Below, one piece after another: positions 1 to 7,500 of a stretch of DNA of 12,787 nt (within the stretch, counting starts at the first letter, position 1; each line of letters begins with the position of its first letter). A program made the translations under genes and the position numbers. The notes beneath the pieces are model-generated. The model searched no databases. It was not told the origin of the DNA and saw nothing but the letters and a program-made list of their open reading frames with translations. This DNA comes from JBJELF01 sp051879015 (GTDB taxonomy: Bacteria; Bacillota; Clostridia; Lachnospirales; Lachnospiraceae): assembly GCA_051879015.1 (NCBI GenBank), contig JBJELF010000087.1, forward strand, positions 1-12,787. Reading direction: 5' to 3'.

Positions 1-836
1 TCTGCTGTCGGTAATGTCGTAAATTCAACCACTGCCTCAGGCTGTTTCTTCCTTACCGCTTCTACCAAAAGTTCAGACTGCTGATAAGGTACCAGCCGAT
101 CCACTATACCGTGCTGCACCAAAAGCGGCGCCATCTGAGCATTGATATAAGTAATTGGATTTGCTTTTGCCACATACGCATCATCCAGTTCCTGAATCGC
201 ACCTCCAAGATAGCTGCTTTCAGGAGAATTCGCCTTGTCATGATCTGCAAAACTAATCTTATTTGCACGCGCCTGATCATCCATAACCTTAAAATCAATC
301 GGACCAAACTGATCTACCGCCACATTCACTTGACAATTTTCACGGAAAATCCTTCCTTCTTCTCCTGGAAATGCTCCATTTGGAATATTCATCCCCAACA
401 TAGCACTTAAATTTCCGCCTGCTGAACCTCCAATAACTCCAATATGTACCGGATCCAGATGGTATTCAGCAGCATGTTCACGTGCATAGCGAATTGCCTC
501 TCTGCAATCCAATACCGCTGCAGGAAAGATAGCCTCTCCACTCAGACGATACTCAATAGACCCTACTGCAATTCCCTTATTCAGAAATTTCAGATAAGTG
601 TTCATGTGGTCATCTCTTTTATCTCCCAAAGCAAATCCTCCACCATGGATATGGAAAAGTACCGAAAACGGTCCCTCCCCCTCCTCCGGAAGATAAATAT
701 CCATACATTGGTTCAATGATTCTGAGGCATATGGCACATCTAAATATTTTCTCTTTACCCAACTGATATCTGCCATCGGTGGTTTGAAATCTATCGGCGG
801 ACCACCTGCATTTTTTTTCATTTCATCCATACTCAT
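1..836 (-). CDS. Alpha/beta hydrolase (esterase/lipase, HSL-like), C-terminus cut by the window edge
   Basis: This frame is open from an ATG at 836 to the window edge, giving 278 residues with no stop. It has the hormone-sensitive-lipase type pattern: an HGGGF oxyanion-hole motif at residues 64-68, the nucleophile elbow GGSAGG with Ser138, and an HGIVDRLVP segment whose Asp246 fits the catalytic acid. The catalytic His should lie just beyond the edge. There is no signal peptide, so the enzyme is probably cytoplasmic and hydrolyses a carboxyl ester. The substrate cannot be read from the sequence. The symporter stop at 852 lies 15 bp upstream of this ATG, so the two are one operon. A weak purine-rich site (GAGAGTAGG) precedes the start. 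An in-frame ATG at 830 is an alternative that changes only two residues. Confidence 0.9.
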   Translation of the reverse strand, partial: MSMDEMKKNAGGPPIDFKPPMADISWVKRKYLDVPYASESLNQCMDIYLPEEGEGPFSVLFHIHGGGFALGDKRDDHMNTYLKFLNKGIAVGSIEYRLSGEAIFPAAVLDCREAIRYAREHAAEYHLDPVHIGVIGGSAGGNLSAMLGMNIPNGAFPGEEGRIFRENCQVNVAVDQFGPIDFKVMDDQARANKISFADHDKANSPESSYLGGAIQELDDAYVAKANPITYINAQMAPLLVQHGIVDRLVPYQQSELLVEAVRKKQPEAVVEFTTLPTA

Positions 837-851
837 CTACCTACTCTCTTA

Positions 852-2201
852 TTATTTTCGCACAGTTTCTTTTCCAAGTGCTTCATGAATCTGAGGCAAA
901 TATTTCTCAACATCCATCATTAACACACAGATAAATAATACTACACTGATAATCAGTCCTAACCATGAGAAATCAAATTTAATTGCATTAACTACAGCAG
1001 CAGACTGCATCATTTCTTTCGGATTATATTTTGCATATGCAAGAATCCATCCTGTAAGTGCACTTCCAAAACCAATACCAATCTTAGAGCCGATGGACTG
1101 TGAAGAAGCCATCAATCCTTCAGAACGGATTCCAGTCTTCCATTCGCCATAATCACATGCATCTGCAATAAATGCATAGATACCAGCAAACATTGGCCCA
1201 GCACCAATGGAACGTAGAATGGTTCCTACCAAAATCAAGGTATGATTCATTCCTGCAATTCCCAAAATTCCAAATCCTGCAATCAAACAACAAGCACCTA
1301 TCAACATAAAATTACGTTTTGAGAATTTATTTGAAAACCATGGCATAAAGAATAAGACAATGATGCCTGGAAGCTGACCAATGGACATCAACTGAGCCAT
1401 AAACATCGGCTCTCCCAGTACAACATTACAATAGTAAATCTGGGAACCAATCGCATTTGCATTCATAAGAAGTGTTAATGCTCCAATTAATAAAGACAGA
1501 TAAAAATATTTGTTTTTCAAAACTGCTGGAAGCTGATCCTTCATTGGCACATTGTCTTTTTTATCCATTTTCCCATCATTACCCATACCAATTACTTCTG
1601 AAATTGTCAGACCCGGAATTAAAATTAAAATACCCGCTATGACACCAAGGATAATACCGGTCACTGTCCAGCCGAATTTAATCTGCATTCCTGTAATTGC
1701 TGTACCAATCACAAGACCAACCACATTATTACAAATAGAAGAAACAACACTGGTTGTATTTCGCTCTTTGTCATCTCTTGTCATACGAGCAAGAAGCGCA
1801 CTATGTGCAATACCGAAAATTGTATATACAATACAATTTAAGAAAATATATGTAACATAAGCATACACAAGCTTCATCGCCTCACTCCAGCCCTGTGGAA
1901 CACTGACAATCAGAATAAGTCCAATACACATTAACGGTGCTGATAGAATCAGCCATGGTCTCGCTTTTCCTAACTTGGTATTCGTCTTATCAACAATCCC
2001 CCCCATCACCAAGTCTGTCACCCCATCAAACAGACGACTGATTACAAACATCGTACTAATTGCAGCTGCGCTGATCAGCGCTGTATCCGTATAGTATGCC
2101 AGTAAAAAAGACGCCAACAATGTACTCATTACATTACCGCCGCCGGCGCCGCATCCATAACAGATCTTTTTCCACATTGGAATTCTTTGGTTTTCATTCA
2201 T
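852..2201 (-). CDS. GPH-family (MelB-like) cation:glycoside symporter, MFS superfamily
   Basis: The 449-residue polytopic membrane protein matches the usual length of glycoside-pentoside-hexuronide:cation symporters. The family signature is at residues 56-83: RLFDGVTD, then a GGxxDKTNTKxGKxRPW loop between helices 2 and 3. Asp59 and Asp63 align with the cation-site aspartates of MelB (D55 and D59), so Na+ or H+ coupling is likely retained. About twelve hydrophobic helices can be followed, with a charged cytoplasmic loop near residues 208-222 (GNDGKMDKKDN). The start ATG has an excellent ribosome site, AAAGGAGGT at 2211-2219. It is the first gene of an operon with the hydrolase and is probably controlled by the divergent LysR protein. 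The family call is secure. The transported compound is unknown; sugars, glucuronides and other small glycosides are all possible. Confidence 0.93.
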   Translation of the reverse strand: MNENQRIPMWKKICYGCGAGGGNVMSTLLASFLLAYYTDTALISAAAISTMFVISRLFDGVTDLVMGGIVDKTNTKLGKARPWLILSAPLMCIGLILIVSVPQGWSEAMKLVYAYVTYIFLNCIVYTIFGIAHSALLARMTRDDKERNTTSVVSSICNNVVGLVIGTAITGMQIKFGWTVTGIILGVIAGILILIPGLTISEVIGMGNDGKMDKKDNVPMKDQLPAVLKNKYFYLSLLIGALTLLMNANAIGSQIYYCNVVLGEPMFMAQLMSIGQLPGIIVLFFMPWFSNKFSKRNFMLIGACCLIAGFGILGIAGMNHTLILVGTILRSIGAGPMFAGIYAFIADACDYGEWKTGIRSEGLMASSQSIGSKIGIGFGSALTGWILAYAKYNPKEMMQSAAVVNAIKFDFSWLGLIISVVLFICVLMMDVEKYLPQIHEALGKETVRK

Positions 2202-2236
2202 TTTAGATTTACCTCCTTTAGATTCGTTCTATTGTC

Positions 2237-2265
2237 ATTATAAGTTCGATTTGCTTGACAAACAA
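2237..2265 (-). promoter_or_regulatory. Sigma-A promoter of the symporter-hydrolase operon
   Basis: On the minus strand a perfect -10 TATAAT (2242-2237) lies 17 bp from a weak -35 TTGTTT (2265-2260). This leaves a leader of roughly 28 nt before the symporter ATG. A strong -10 with a weak -35 is typical of activator-dependent promoters, which fits LysR control. Confidence 0.72.
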
Positions 2266-2273
2266 TTCGATTT
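2245..2273. promoter_or_regulatory. Probable LysR binding region: direct repeat TTCGATTT
   Basis: TTCGATTT occurs at 2245-2252 and again at 2266-2273, exactly 21 bp apart, or two helical turns. The copies flank the point where the two divergent -35 elements meet. A further dyad, ATTC-N11-GAAT at 2265-2283, covers the lysR -10. The classic T-N11-A LysR box is not cleanly present, so assignment to the LysR protein rests on position and spacing. Confidence 0.5.
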
Positions 2274-2283
2274 ACACTAGAAT
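2255..2283 (+). promoter_or_regulatory. Sigma-A promoter of the lysR gene
   Basis: A perfect -35 TTGACA (2255-2260), a 17-bp spacer and -10 TAGAAT (2278-2283) point into the LysR gene. Its -35 shares base 2260 with the -35 of the opposing symporter promoter, so the two promoters should compete for polymerase. Confidence 0.8.
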
Positions 2284-2334
2284 TAAGTCAAAGTTGGAAT
2301 CAATTCACAATTGCGAAAAAGGAGACAACAGCGA

Positions 2335-3318
2335 ATGAATACCTTTTATTTTAAGGAATTTACTACACTGGCAGAAGTAAAAAATTACTGGGAAGCCTCT
2401 GAACGGCTCTATATAAATCAGTCTACCCTTTCCAAACATATCAAGCTTATGGAAAGTGAACTGGGAGTTCCGCTCTTTACACGTACAACACGCCGTGTAG
2501 AATTGACCAAATATGGGGAAGCTTTTCTTCCCTATGCACAGTCAATTGCCAGAATGGAATTTGAATACTCTACCCTTCTTCTGCAAATGCAGAATGTCGA
2601 AAAAGGTGCCGTAACTCTGGGAAGTATTCCTTCCATGGCTCAATATAACATTACCAATATATTGAATTCTTTTCAGAAAGAATACCCTAACACAACTGTG
2701 AAAATTATTGAAGACGATGCCAACAACTTAATGAAATTGTTATATGATAAGCGATGTGAAGTGATTTTTACCAGAGAATCTAAAATTAATTTCGAGAAAA
2801 ATTTTTTAAATGATAACGAAGTAGTACGTATTCCCTATGTCCGTGACCACATGGTTGTTATTCTTCCTAAAAATCACCCTCTCGCCGGTGAAAAAGAAAT
2901 TTCTCTGCGAAGCCTGCAAAATGAAAACTTCTGTTTTATTAAAGAACCATCCCTTATGTATGATCTGTGCGTGGATGCCTGTCAAGCTGCCAATATCATT
3001 CCCAAGATTGCTTTCACTAGCTATCGATTAGAAAGTATCTTCGATATGGTAACCATGGGTCCTTATGTAGCACTTTTGATGAACTGGCACACTGCTCCAC
3101 CAGAGAATGCCATGTTCTCCCCAGACGTATCTTGGGTCAGCATTGATATCGCACCCAGGATTTATTCTCAGATATCATTATGCTATCTCAAGAACCAAAA
3201 GTTATCTAAAACTGCACAGAACTTCGTAGACTTTTGTCAAAAACTTCGTTTTTCCAGAGAAGACAACTCCAAAGAAGTTTCCGATGGACTTCCCTGTAGT
3301 TTCATACAGCCTAAATAA
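2335..3318 (+). CDS. LysR-family transcriptional regulator
   Basis: The protein has 327 residues, slightly longer than the usual 290-310. The N-terminal winged helix-turn-helix occupies about residues 1-62, with the LysR hallmark NQSTLSKHIKLMESELGVPLF from residue 28 on, followed by a linker helix and a periplasmic-binding-protein-like effector domain (about 88-300). The reading frame opens eight codons earlier at a TTG (2311). The ATG at 2335 is preferred because AAAAAGGAGA (2315-2324) sits at ribosome-site distance and the TTG would place that site inside the gene. The gene diverges from the symporter/hydrolase operon, the standard arrangement in which a LysR protein activates its neighbour and represses itself. 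The co-inducer is unknown, perhaps the imported compound or its hydrolysis product. Confidence 0.93.
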   Translation: MNTFYFKEFTTLAEVKNYWEASERLYINQSTLSKHIKLMESELGVPLFTRTTRRVELTKYGEAFLPYAQSIARMEFEYSTLLLQMQNVEKGAVTLGSIPSMAQYNITNILNSFQKEYPNTTVKIIEDDANNLMKLLYDKRCEVIFTRESKINFEKNFLNDNEVVRIPYVRDHMVVILPKNHPLAGEKEISLRSLQNENFCFIKEPSLMYDLCVDACQAANIIPKIAFTSYRLESIFDMVTMGPYVALLMNWHTAPPENAMFSPDVSWVSIDIAPRIYSQISLCYLKNQKLSKTAQNFVDFCQKLRFSREDNSKEVSDGLPCSFIQPK

Positions 3319-3352
3319 CATGACTTTGAGACCCGAAAATCCATTTTCATAA

Positions 3353-3397
3353 AAAAAACTGCTCTGACGCTGCCAAAGCAACTCAGAACAGTTTTTT
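3353..3397. terminator. Bidirectional rho-independent terminator between lysR and degV
   Basis: A hairpin with arms AAAAAACTG-x-TCTGA and TCAGA-x-CAGTTTTTT has one C/A mismatch and an inner GCT/AGC pair. It ends in six Ts on the plus strand (3392-3397) and eight Ts on the minus strand (complement of 3351-3358). It lies between two convergent stops (3318 and 3413) and can end both transcripts. Confidence 0.88.
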
Positions 3398-3412
3398 ATC
3401 TTACATTTTATG

Positions 3413-4291
3413 TTATTTTTTCGCTGTCTTTCCATAATAAATCAGAGATAACATATCTGGTCCCGTATGAGCGCCGATAATTGGACTCAACATCGTTAAA
3501 CGAACCTCCAAATCTGGATGCTTCTCCAACAACATCTTCTTTAAATCCTGTGCATCCTTTGGACAATCTGCACCACAGCTGTAAACCACATTGCCTGCAC
3601 TGGCATCAAAGTTTGCCTCAAACTGCTCTACCATATAGCGCAATGCCATCTTTGTTCCACGTTTCTTTGCCACGGTATCTAATTTGCCATCCCCATTAAT
3701 AGTCAACACCGGTTTAATATTCAATGCAGTTCCTACCACTGCTGTTGCCGCAGAAACTCTGCCGCCACGCTTTAAATACATCAAATCTTCCACTTCAAAC
3801 CAATAATAGATTTTTTTTGCTTGTTCGCGAAGCCATTGTGCATTTTCCGCCAAACTCATACCTGCAGCGCGATTCTTGCAGGCCGACTCTGCCAACAGAC
3901 CCATACCCCCTGTTGCTCCTAAAGAATCGACTATTTCAATTTCCACCTGATCGTAATCTTCCTTCAGCATCTCAACTGCCATATTAGCCGATGCATATGT
4001 ATCGCTGAGTCCACTAGACAAGCACAGATACAAAAGCGCCCTCTGTTCTTTCACATAAGGTTCAAATACCGTGCGATAATGATAAGGAGAAATCTGACTC
4101 GTGCGAGTTGGAACTTTTTTACGAAGTTTTTCATAATAATTATGCATCGTCTCATCACTCTCTAACTCTGCACAATGAAAGGTTTCCTCCCCCAACATAT
4201 ATTCCATAGGCACAAAACGCACCTGATTCTCCTTTGCAAACTGTTTATCAATATCAATTGATACATCCGCAAAAATTTCATAATTAATCAT
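3413..4291 (-). CDS. DegV/FakB-family fatty-acid-binding protein
   Basis: The 292-residue cytoplasmic protein is of usual DegV length. Diagnostic segments appear in order: TRTSQISP (residues 62-69), SSGLSDTY (92-99), RGGRVS (175-180), KPVLTINGDGKL (193-204) and GAHTGPD (273-279). In characterised FakB proteins the corresponding Thr, Ser and His (here about Thr64, Ser93 and His275) hold the fatty-acid carboxylate for phosphorylation by the kinase FakA, giving acyl-phosphate for phospholipid synthesis. No FakA gene is in the window, as is common for extra DegV paralogues. The usual final Gly of GAHTGPG is Asp here. The start has a good ribosome site (GGAGG about 8 nt upstream). The gene is monocistronic and divergent from the TetR-family gene. 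The ligand chain type cannot be deduced. Confidence 0.93.
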   Translation of the reverse strand: MINYEIFADVSIDIDKQFAKENQVRFVPMEYMLGEETFHCAELESDETMHNYYEKLRKKVPTRTSQISPYHYRTVFEPYVKEQRALLYLCLSSGLSDTYASANMAVEMLKEDYDQVEIEIVDSLGATGGMGLLAESACKNRAAGMSLAENAQWLREQAKKIYYWFEVEDLMYLKRGGRVSAATAVVGTALNIKPVLTINGDGKLDTVAKKRGTKMALRYMVEQFEANFDASAGNVVYSCGADCPKDAQDLKKMLLEKHPDLEVRLTMLSPIIGAHTGPDMLSLIYYGKTAKK

Positions 4292-4336
4292 AATATGCCT
4301 CCATTCCAGCTTTCCTTGACTTTTCTACATATGGGG

Positions 4337-4364
4337 ATTATACTATAAATGTACTTAAATGCAA
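4337..4364 (-). promoter_or_regulatory. Sigma-A promoter of degV
   Basis: On the minus strand TTGCAT (4364-4359), a 16-bp spacer and a perfect TATAAT (4342-4337) give a leader of about 40 nt before the degV ATG. No equally good plus-strand promoter for the TetR gene was found; TTGCCA at 4365-4370 with TAGAAT at 4386-4391 has only a 15-bp spacer. Confidence 0.7.
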
Positions 4365-4368
4365 TTGC
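4361..4368. promoter_or_regulatory. Palindrome GCAATTGC, possible TetR operator
   Basis: The 8-bp perfect palindrome overlaps the degV -35 and the best candidate -35 of the divergent TetR gene, the usual place for a TetR-family operator. It is short and could be chance in AT-rich DNA. Confidence 0.3.
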
Positions 4369-4462
4369 CAAAACATCTATCATTATAGAATAAACCTCAG
4401 ATTAAGAGAAAATGTGGAATTATAGCATTTTAATTTATAAAATATATGGAGGAATAATTGAG

Positions 4463-5074
4463 ATGGACAGACGAATTTTAAAGACAAGAGCTGCCATTAT
4501 GCAGGCCTATCTTGATTTAATGATGAACAGTAAAAACAAAAAGATTACCATATCTCAAATTGCGCGAACTGCCAACATTGACCGAAAAACTTTTTATCTT
4601 CACTACGATTCCGTAGAAGATATCATAAAAGAACTCACCCAAACAAAAGTGGATGAGCTCATTCATGATATCAAAAAGCAAGCCCTAAGCGGTAAAGCCT
4701 TCACCATGGTAAATTTTTTTGAAATTCTCAATCATATGGTAGAGGATAATCTTTCTTTCTTTAAATTTATTTCCAAAAATCAGGAGTATGATTACTTCTT
4801 TGACAAAATGAAAGAATTGTTAGTTCAGGAAATTGTCAACAACTATCCGGATTTTTTCGGCTATTCTGAGACGGAACTGACCCTCTACACGGAATTTTAT
4901 ATTTCTGGTATTATTTCGGTCTACGTGCGATGGCTTCGCGAGCAAATCCCAATTTCCATCGATGATTTAGCTCGTCTCGTCAATCGTGCTTCCTGTGAAG
5001 GACTGCAAAGTTTGCTGCCGCCAAATGTCAATGTGATACTGGGAGCTCCCACAAAAAATCTTTACGATGCTTGA
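4463..5074 (+). CDS. TetR/AcrR-family transcriptional regulator
   Basis: The protein has 203 residues. The N-terminal TetR DNA-binding domain lies at about residues 5-55, with a helix-turn-helix at about 29-48 (ITISQIARTANIDRKTFYLHY). The C-terminal ligand and dimer domain (about 78-190, with FFKFISKN and YISGIISVYVRWL) resembles the TetR_C type seen in DhaS-like regulators. The frame is open for 17 further codons upstream. The ATG at 4463 is chosen because GGAGG at 4448-4452 lies an ideal 10 nt before it and the added residues are not TetR-like. It diverges from degV and converges on the exporter operon, with only 29 bp between the stops and no terminator visible there. It may control degV or itself; control of the exporter is not shown by shared operator sequence. 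Confidence 0.9.
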   Translation: MDRRILKTRAAIMQAYLDLMMNSKNKKITISQIARTANIDRKTFYLHYDSVEDIIKELTQTKVDELIHDIKKQALSGKAFTMVNFFEILNHMVEDNLSFFKFISKNQEYDYFFDKMKELLVQEIVNNYPDFFGYSETELTLYTEFYISGIISVYVRWLREQIPISIDDLARLVNRASCEGLQSLLPPNVNVILGAPTKNLYDA

Positions 5075-5103
5075 ACCTATCACCCACCGAAATATTACAG
5101 TAC

Positions 5104-5502
5104 TCAACACATACATTCATCGGCCAAATTTTTCTCTTTTGTTTTCACTCCTAAAGTGAAATAAATCATGTGAAATGCCCAGACACCTGCAAGTATCATT
5201 CTGCCAATTGGCACTCTGCTCATCATGAGAAATCCAATACTCATCAGCAAAGTCACTGTAACCATAATTCTGATTTTTGTACGCCACGTCATACCTTGCC
5301 CCTGCACAAAACTTTCCAGATTATCCTTATAAAGCTTTGTATGCACAAACCAGTTATGCAGCTTTTCTGAGCTTTTTGCAAAACAAAATGTGGCCAGAAG
5401 TAAAAAGGGAAATGCGGGCAGTAATGGCAAAACGGCACCTACTGCCCCCATTCCTACTCCGATGCATCCTAGAACGATATATAACATTTTTTTAAGTCTC
5501 AT
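5104..5502 (-). CDS. DUF454 (YbaN-family) inner-membrane protein
   Basis: The 132-residue protein has the DUF454 layout: a hydrophobic N-terminus with LPLLPAFPFLLLATFCFAKSS, then LHNWF, TKLYKDNLE and a GQGMTWRTKIRI loop, then two further membrane helices (about 78-96 and 98-117). The cytoplasmic tail ends in Asp-Glu-Cys-Met-Cys. The function of the family is not established. The start overlaps the preceding YgbA-family gene by 11 bp, and its ribosome site (TGGAGAAATC) lies inside that gene, so translational coupling is likely. It is the last gene of the four-gene operon starting at 9272. Confidence 0.88.
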   Translation of the reverse strand: MRLKKMLYIVLGCIGVGMGAVGAVLPLLPAFPFLLLATFCFAKSSEKLHNWFVHTKLYKDNLESFVQGQGMTWRTKIRIMVTVTLLMSIGFLMMSRVPIGRMILAGVWAFHMIYFTLGVKTKEKNLADECMC

Positions 5503-5845
5503 ATGATTTCTCCATTTTCTTCTTTTCTTTTTTTGACTCCACTACATGTCTAAGAGCCATCCAGGGATGATAAAAAATCATTCTGGGCCCAGCATATCTC
5601 ATGACTTCCCGAATCTTTTCCCTCATTTCCGGCTTATAACAATGTACCTTACAGTTTGAACAAAAGGTCTTTGTTTCCATAAAAGGGCATTTATCACTTC
5701 TTAATATGGCATATTCTTTCAATGCCAAACATTCCGGACATAATCCCCCTTTTGTTCCATGCTTTTTTCTGCAAAAGATGGTAATCATCAGGGATACCGT
5801 ACGCTTTTCCCTTTCTCTCTTATGATCCGTTTTTTTATTCATCAA
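5492..5845 (-). CDS. ygbA: YgbA-family (nitrous oxide-stimulated promoter family) cysteine-rich protein
   Basis: The small soluble protein has 117 residues and matches the YgbA_NO family: REKRTVSLMITIFC near the start, LCPEC (35-39), KCPF (52-55), FCSNCKVHCY (61-70), then MREKIREVMRYAGPRM and HPWMALRH. There are seven cysteines (25, 36, 39, 53, 62, 65, 69), arranged as two CxxC pairs plus three single residues, suggesting a metal or Fe-S site. In enterobacteria ygbA belongs to the NsrR nitrosative-stress regulon; the molecular activity is unsettled. The ATG overlaps the stop of the CydC-like gene by 4 bp (ATGA type) and the 3' end overlaps the DUF454 gene. The lysine-rich C-terminus (about residues 105-113) is probably disordered. 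Confidence 0.88.
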   Translation of the reverse strand: MMNKKTDHKREREKRTVSLMITIFCRKKHGTKGGLCPECLALKEYAILRSDKCPFMETKTFCSNCKVHCYKPEMREKIREVMRYAGPRMIFYHPWMALRHVVESKKEKKKMEKSYET

Positions 5846-7500
5846 CTCATTCTCCCATGTTCCACCGAGTATACTTTATCTGCTATCTTCATCGTTGACT
5901 GGCGATGAGAAACAAGAACCACCGTTTTGTCTTTGTGCTCCTCGTGAAGAGACTTGAGTATCACCGCTTCATTTAAACTATCCAAATTACTGGTCGGTTC
6001 ATCAAGCAGCATAAAATCTGCATCATGCAAAAAAGCTCTGGCAAGACCAATCCTCTGCCTTTCTCCACCTGATAAGGATTCTCCAAGCTCACTTACTGGC
6101 GTATCATATCCCTGTGGCAGACTCATGATGAAATCATGTATAGAAGCTTTTTTACAGGCGTTTATCATTTCTTCATCTGTTGCATTCAGCTTTGCAATTT
6201 TGAGATTGTTCTTGATACTGTCATGAAACAGATGAGTTTCCTGCGTCACAAAGCTTTCCATCTCCCTTAGATTGTCCGTATTGATTTCATCGATGGAGAT
6301 TCCTGATAGATTCACACTTCCCTTGTCAACTTTCCAAAAACGCATCAGCAATTTTAATAAGGTTGACTTACCGCTTCCGCTTCGACCAACAATGCCCACA
6401 ATAGAACCTTTTTCTATGCTGACAGACACATCAGATAAAATTGTTTCATTATCATATGCAAAAGTTACCTTTGAAACATCTGCACCATCAAACTCTACCC
6501 TATCCTTACCCGTTACATCAGCTACCGCTGGTACCTCTTCCAATATATCAAGCACACGATTTCCTGCTGCAAAGGTATTTTGTAACGTACTTCCCAGATT
6601 TGCCAAAGCAACACAAGGTCCAAAGGAGCTCATCAATGCAATAGTCGGTATCAGAACTCCAGAAAAATCCACATATCCCCTCAGATAAAGCATAGCAGAT
6701 ACTCCAAGCATACATAAATCAAAAAATAAAATTACAGTATTAGTGACCGCACTATTCCTTCCTGCTGTTTTCTTTAAACGCGCCTCATCGAAAGACAAGC
6801 TTTCTGTCTGCTGGTTCATATTAGCAAGACGATTCTTGCCATCCTCATACTGGATTGTTTCCGACAGTCCTCTTAGACTGTCGAGCACAAACCCACTCAA
6901 ATCACCCGCTTTTGTTCGAAATTGGATTCCATCGTCTCCACTCAACTTTGATATCACAATAGGAATCACAGCCCCCACTGAAATATAGGCAGCAAAGGCA
7001 ATTATGCCCAACAGTGGATGATACGTTCCAATGAATATGCTTAAAAGAATACAGAACAGCAGCGCAATGACGGTCGGAGAAATCGTATGTGCGTAAAACA
7101 CCTCAAGAAGTTCAATATCGGATGTAATCACAGAAATCAGATTTCCTTTATCCTTCCCCTCAAGCTTTGCAGGACATAATCTTCTAAGTGCCAAGAACAC
7201 GTTATCTCGAATCAACGCCAACAATTTAAAGGCAATATAATGATTACAAGCCTGTTCTGCATAACGGAGTATTCCTCTAAGAACAGCAAACACAATTAGT
7301 GATAAAAACAATACATTCAGTGTAAATGGAGTGTCCATATTAAGATACTCAAGCACCGCATATCCGCCAAAAATTGTAATAAAAGACGCACACAAATGAC
7401 CTACAAGCCCCATGAATATAGCAAGTGCCATAATACCGATAAGAGGCTTAACAAGACCAATCAGCTGCATCATTACCTTTAATCCGCTTCGTCTTTTCAT
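5842..7500 (-). CDS. CydC-like ABC exporter half-transporter (fused membrane and ATPase domains)
   Basis: The 552-residue half-transporter has an N-terminal six-helix exporter domain (about 15-315) and a C-terminal ATPase domain. It contains Walker A GRSGSGKS (372-379), Q-loop Gln420, signature LSGGE (476-480), Walker B FMLLDE (496-501) and H-loop His532, so the ATPase site looks intact. The membrane-domain segment RGILRYAEQACNHYIAFKLL followed by LRRLCPAKLEGKDKGNL is the CydC pattern. CydDC of E. coli exports cysteine and glutathione and is needed for cytochrome bd assembly. No cydAB is nearby, so the substrate here may differ. The start overlaps the CydD-like gene by 4 bp, as expected for an obligate heterodimer made at equal ratio. 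Confidence 0.9.
   Translation of the reverse strand: MKRRSGLKVMMQLIGLVKPLIGIMALAIFMGLVGHLCASFITIFGGYAVLEYLNMDTPFTLNVLFLSLIVFAVLRGILRYAEQACNHYIAFKLLALIRDNVFLALRRLCPAKLEGKDKGNLISVITSDIELLEVFYAHTISPTVIALLFCILLSIFIGTYHPLLGIIAFAAYISVGAVIPIVISKLSGDDGIQFRTKAGDLSGFVLDSLRGLSETIQYEDGKNRLANMNQQTESLSFDEARLKKTAGRNSAVTNTVILFFDLCMLGVSAMLYLRGYVDFSGVLIPTIALMSSFGPCVALANLGSTLQNTFAAGNRVLDILEEVPAVADVTGKDRVEFDGADVSKVTFAYDNETILSDVSVSIEKGSIVGIVGRSGSGKSTLLKLLMRFWKVDKGSVNLSGISIDEINTDNLREMESFVTQETHLFHDSIKNNLKIAKLNATDEEMINACKKASIHDFIMSLPQGYDTPVSELGESLSGGERQRIGLARAFLHDADFMLLDEPTSNLDSLNEAVILKSLHEEHKDKTVVLVSHRQSTMKIADKVYSVEHGRMS

Noticed and set aside
104..719. Several short frames on both strands
   Set aside because: All lie within the alpha/beta hydrolase gene, which runs off the window and shows its catalytic motifs in another frame.
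2311..2334. TTG start for the LysR gene, eight codons upstream
   Set aside because: The ribosome site AAAAAGGAGA would lie inside the coding sequence, and LysR proteins normally begin right before the helix-turn-helix, as with the ATG at 2335.
4412..4462. 17-codon N-terminal extension of the TetR regulator
   Set aside because: GGAGG at 4448-4452 fits the ATG at 4463, and the extension is not conserved-looking.
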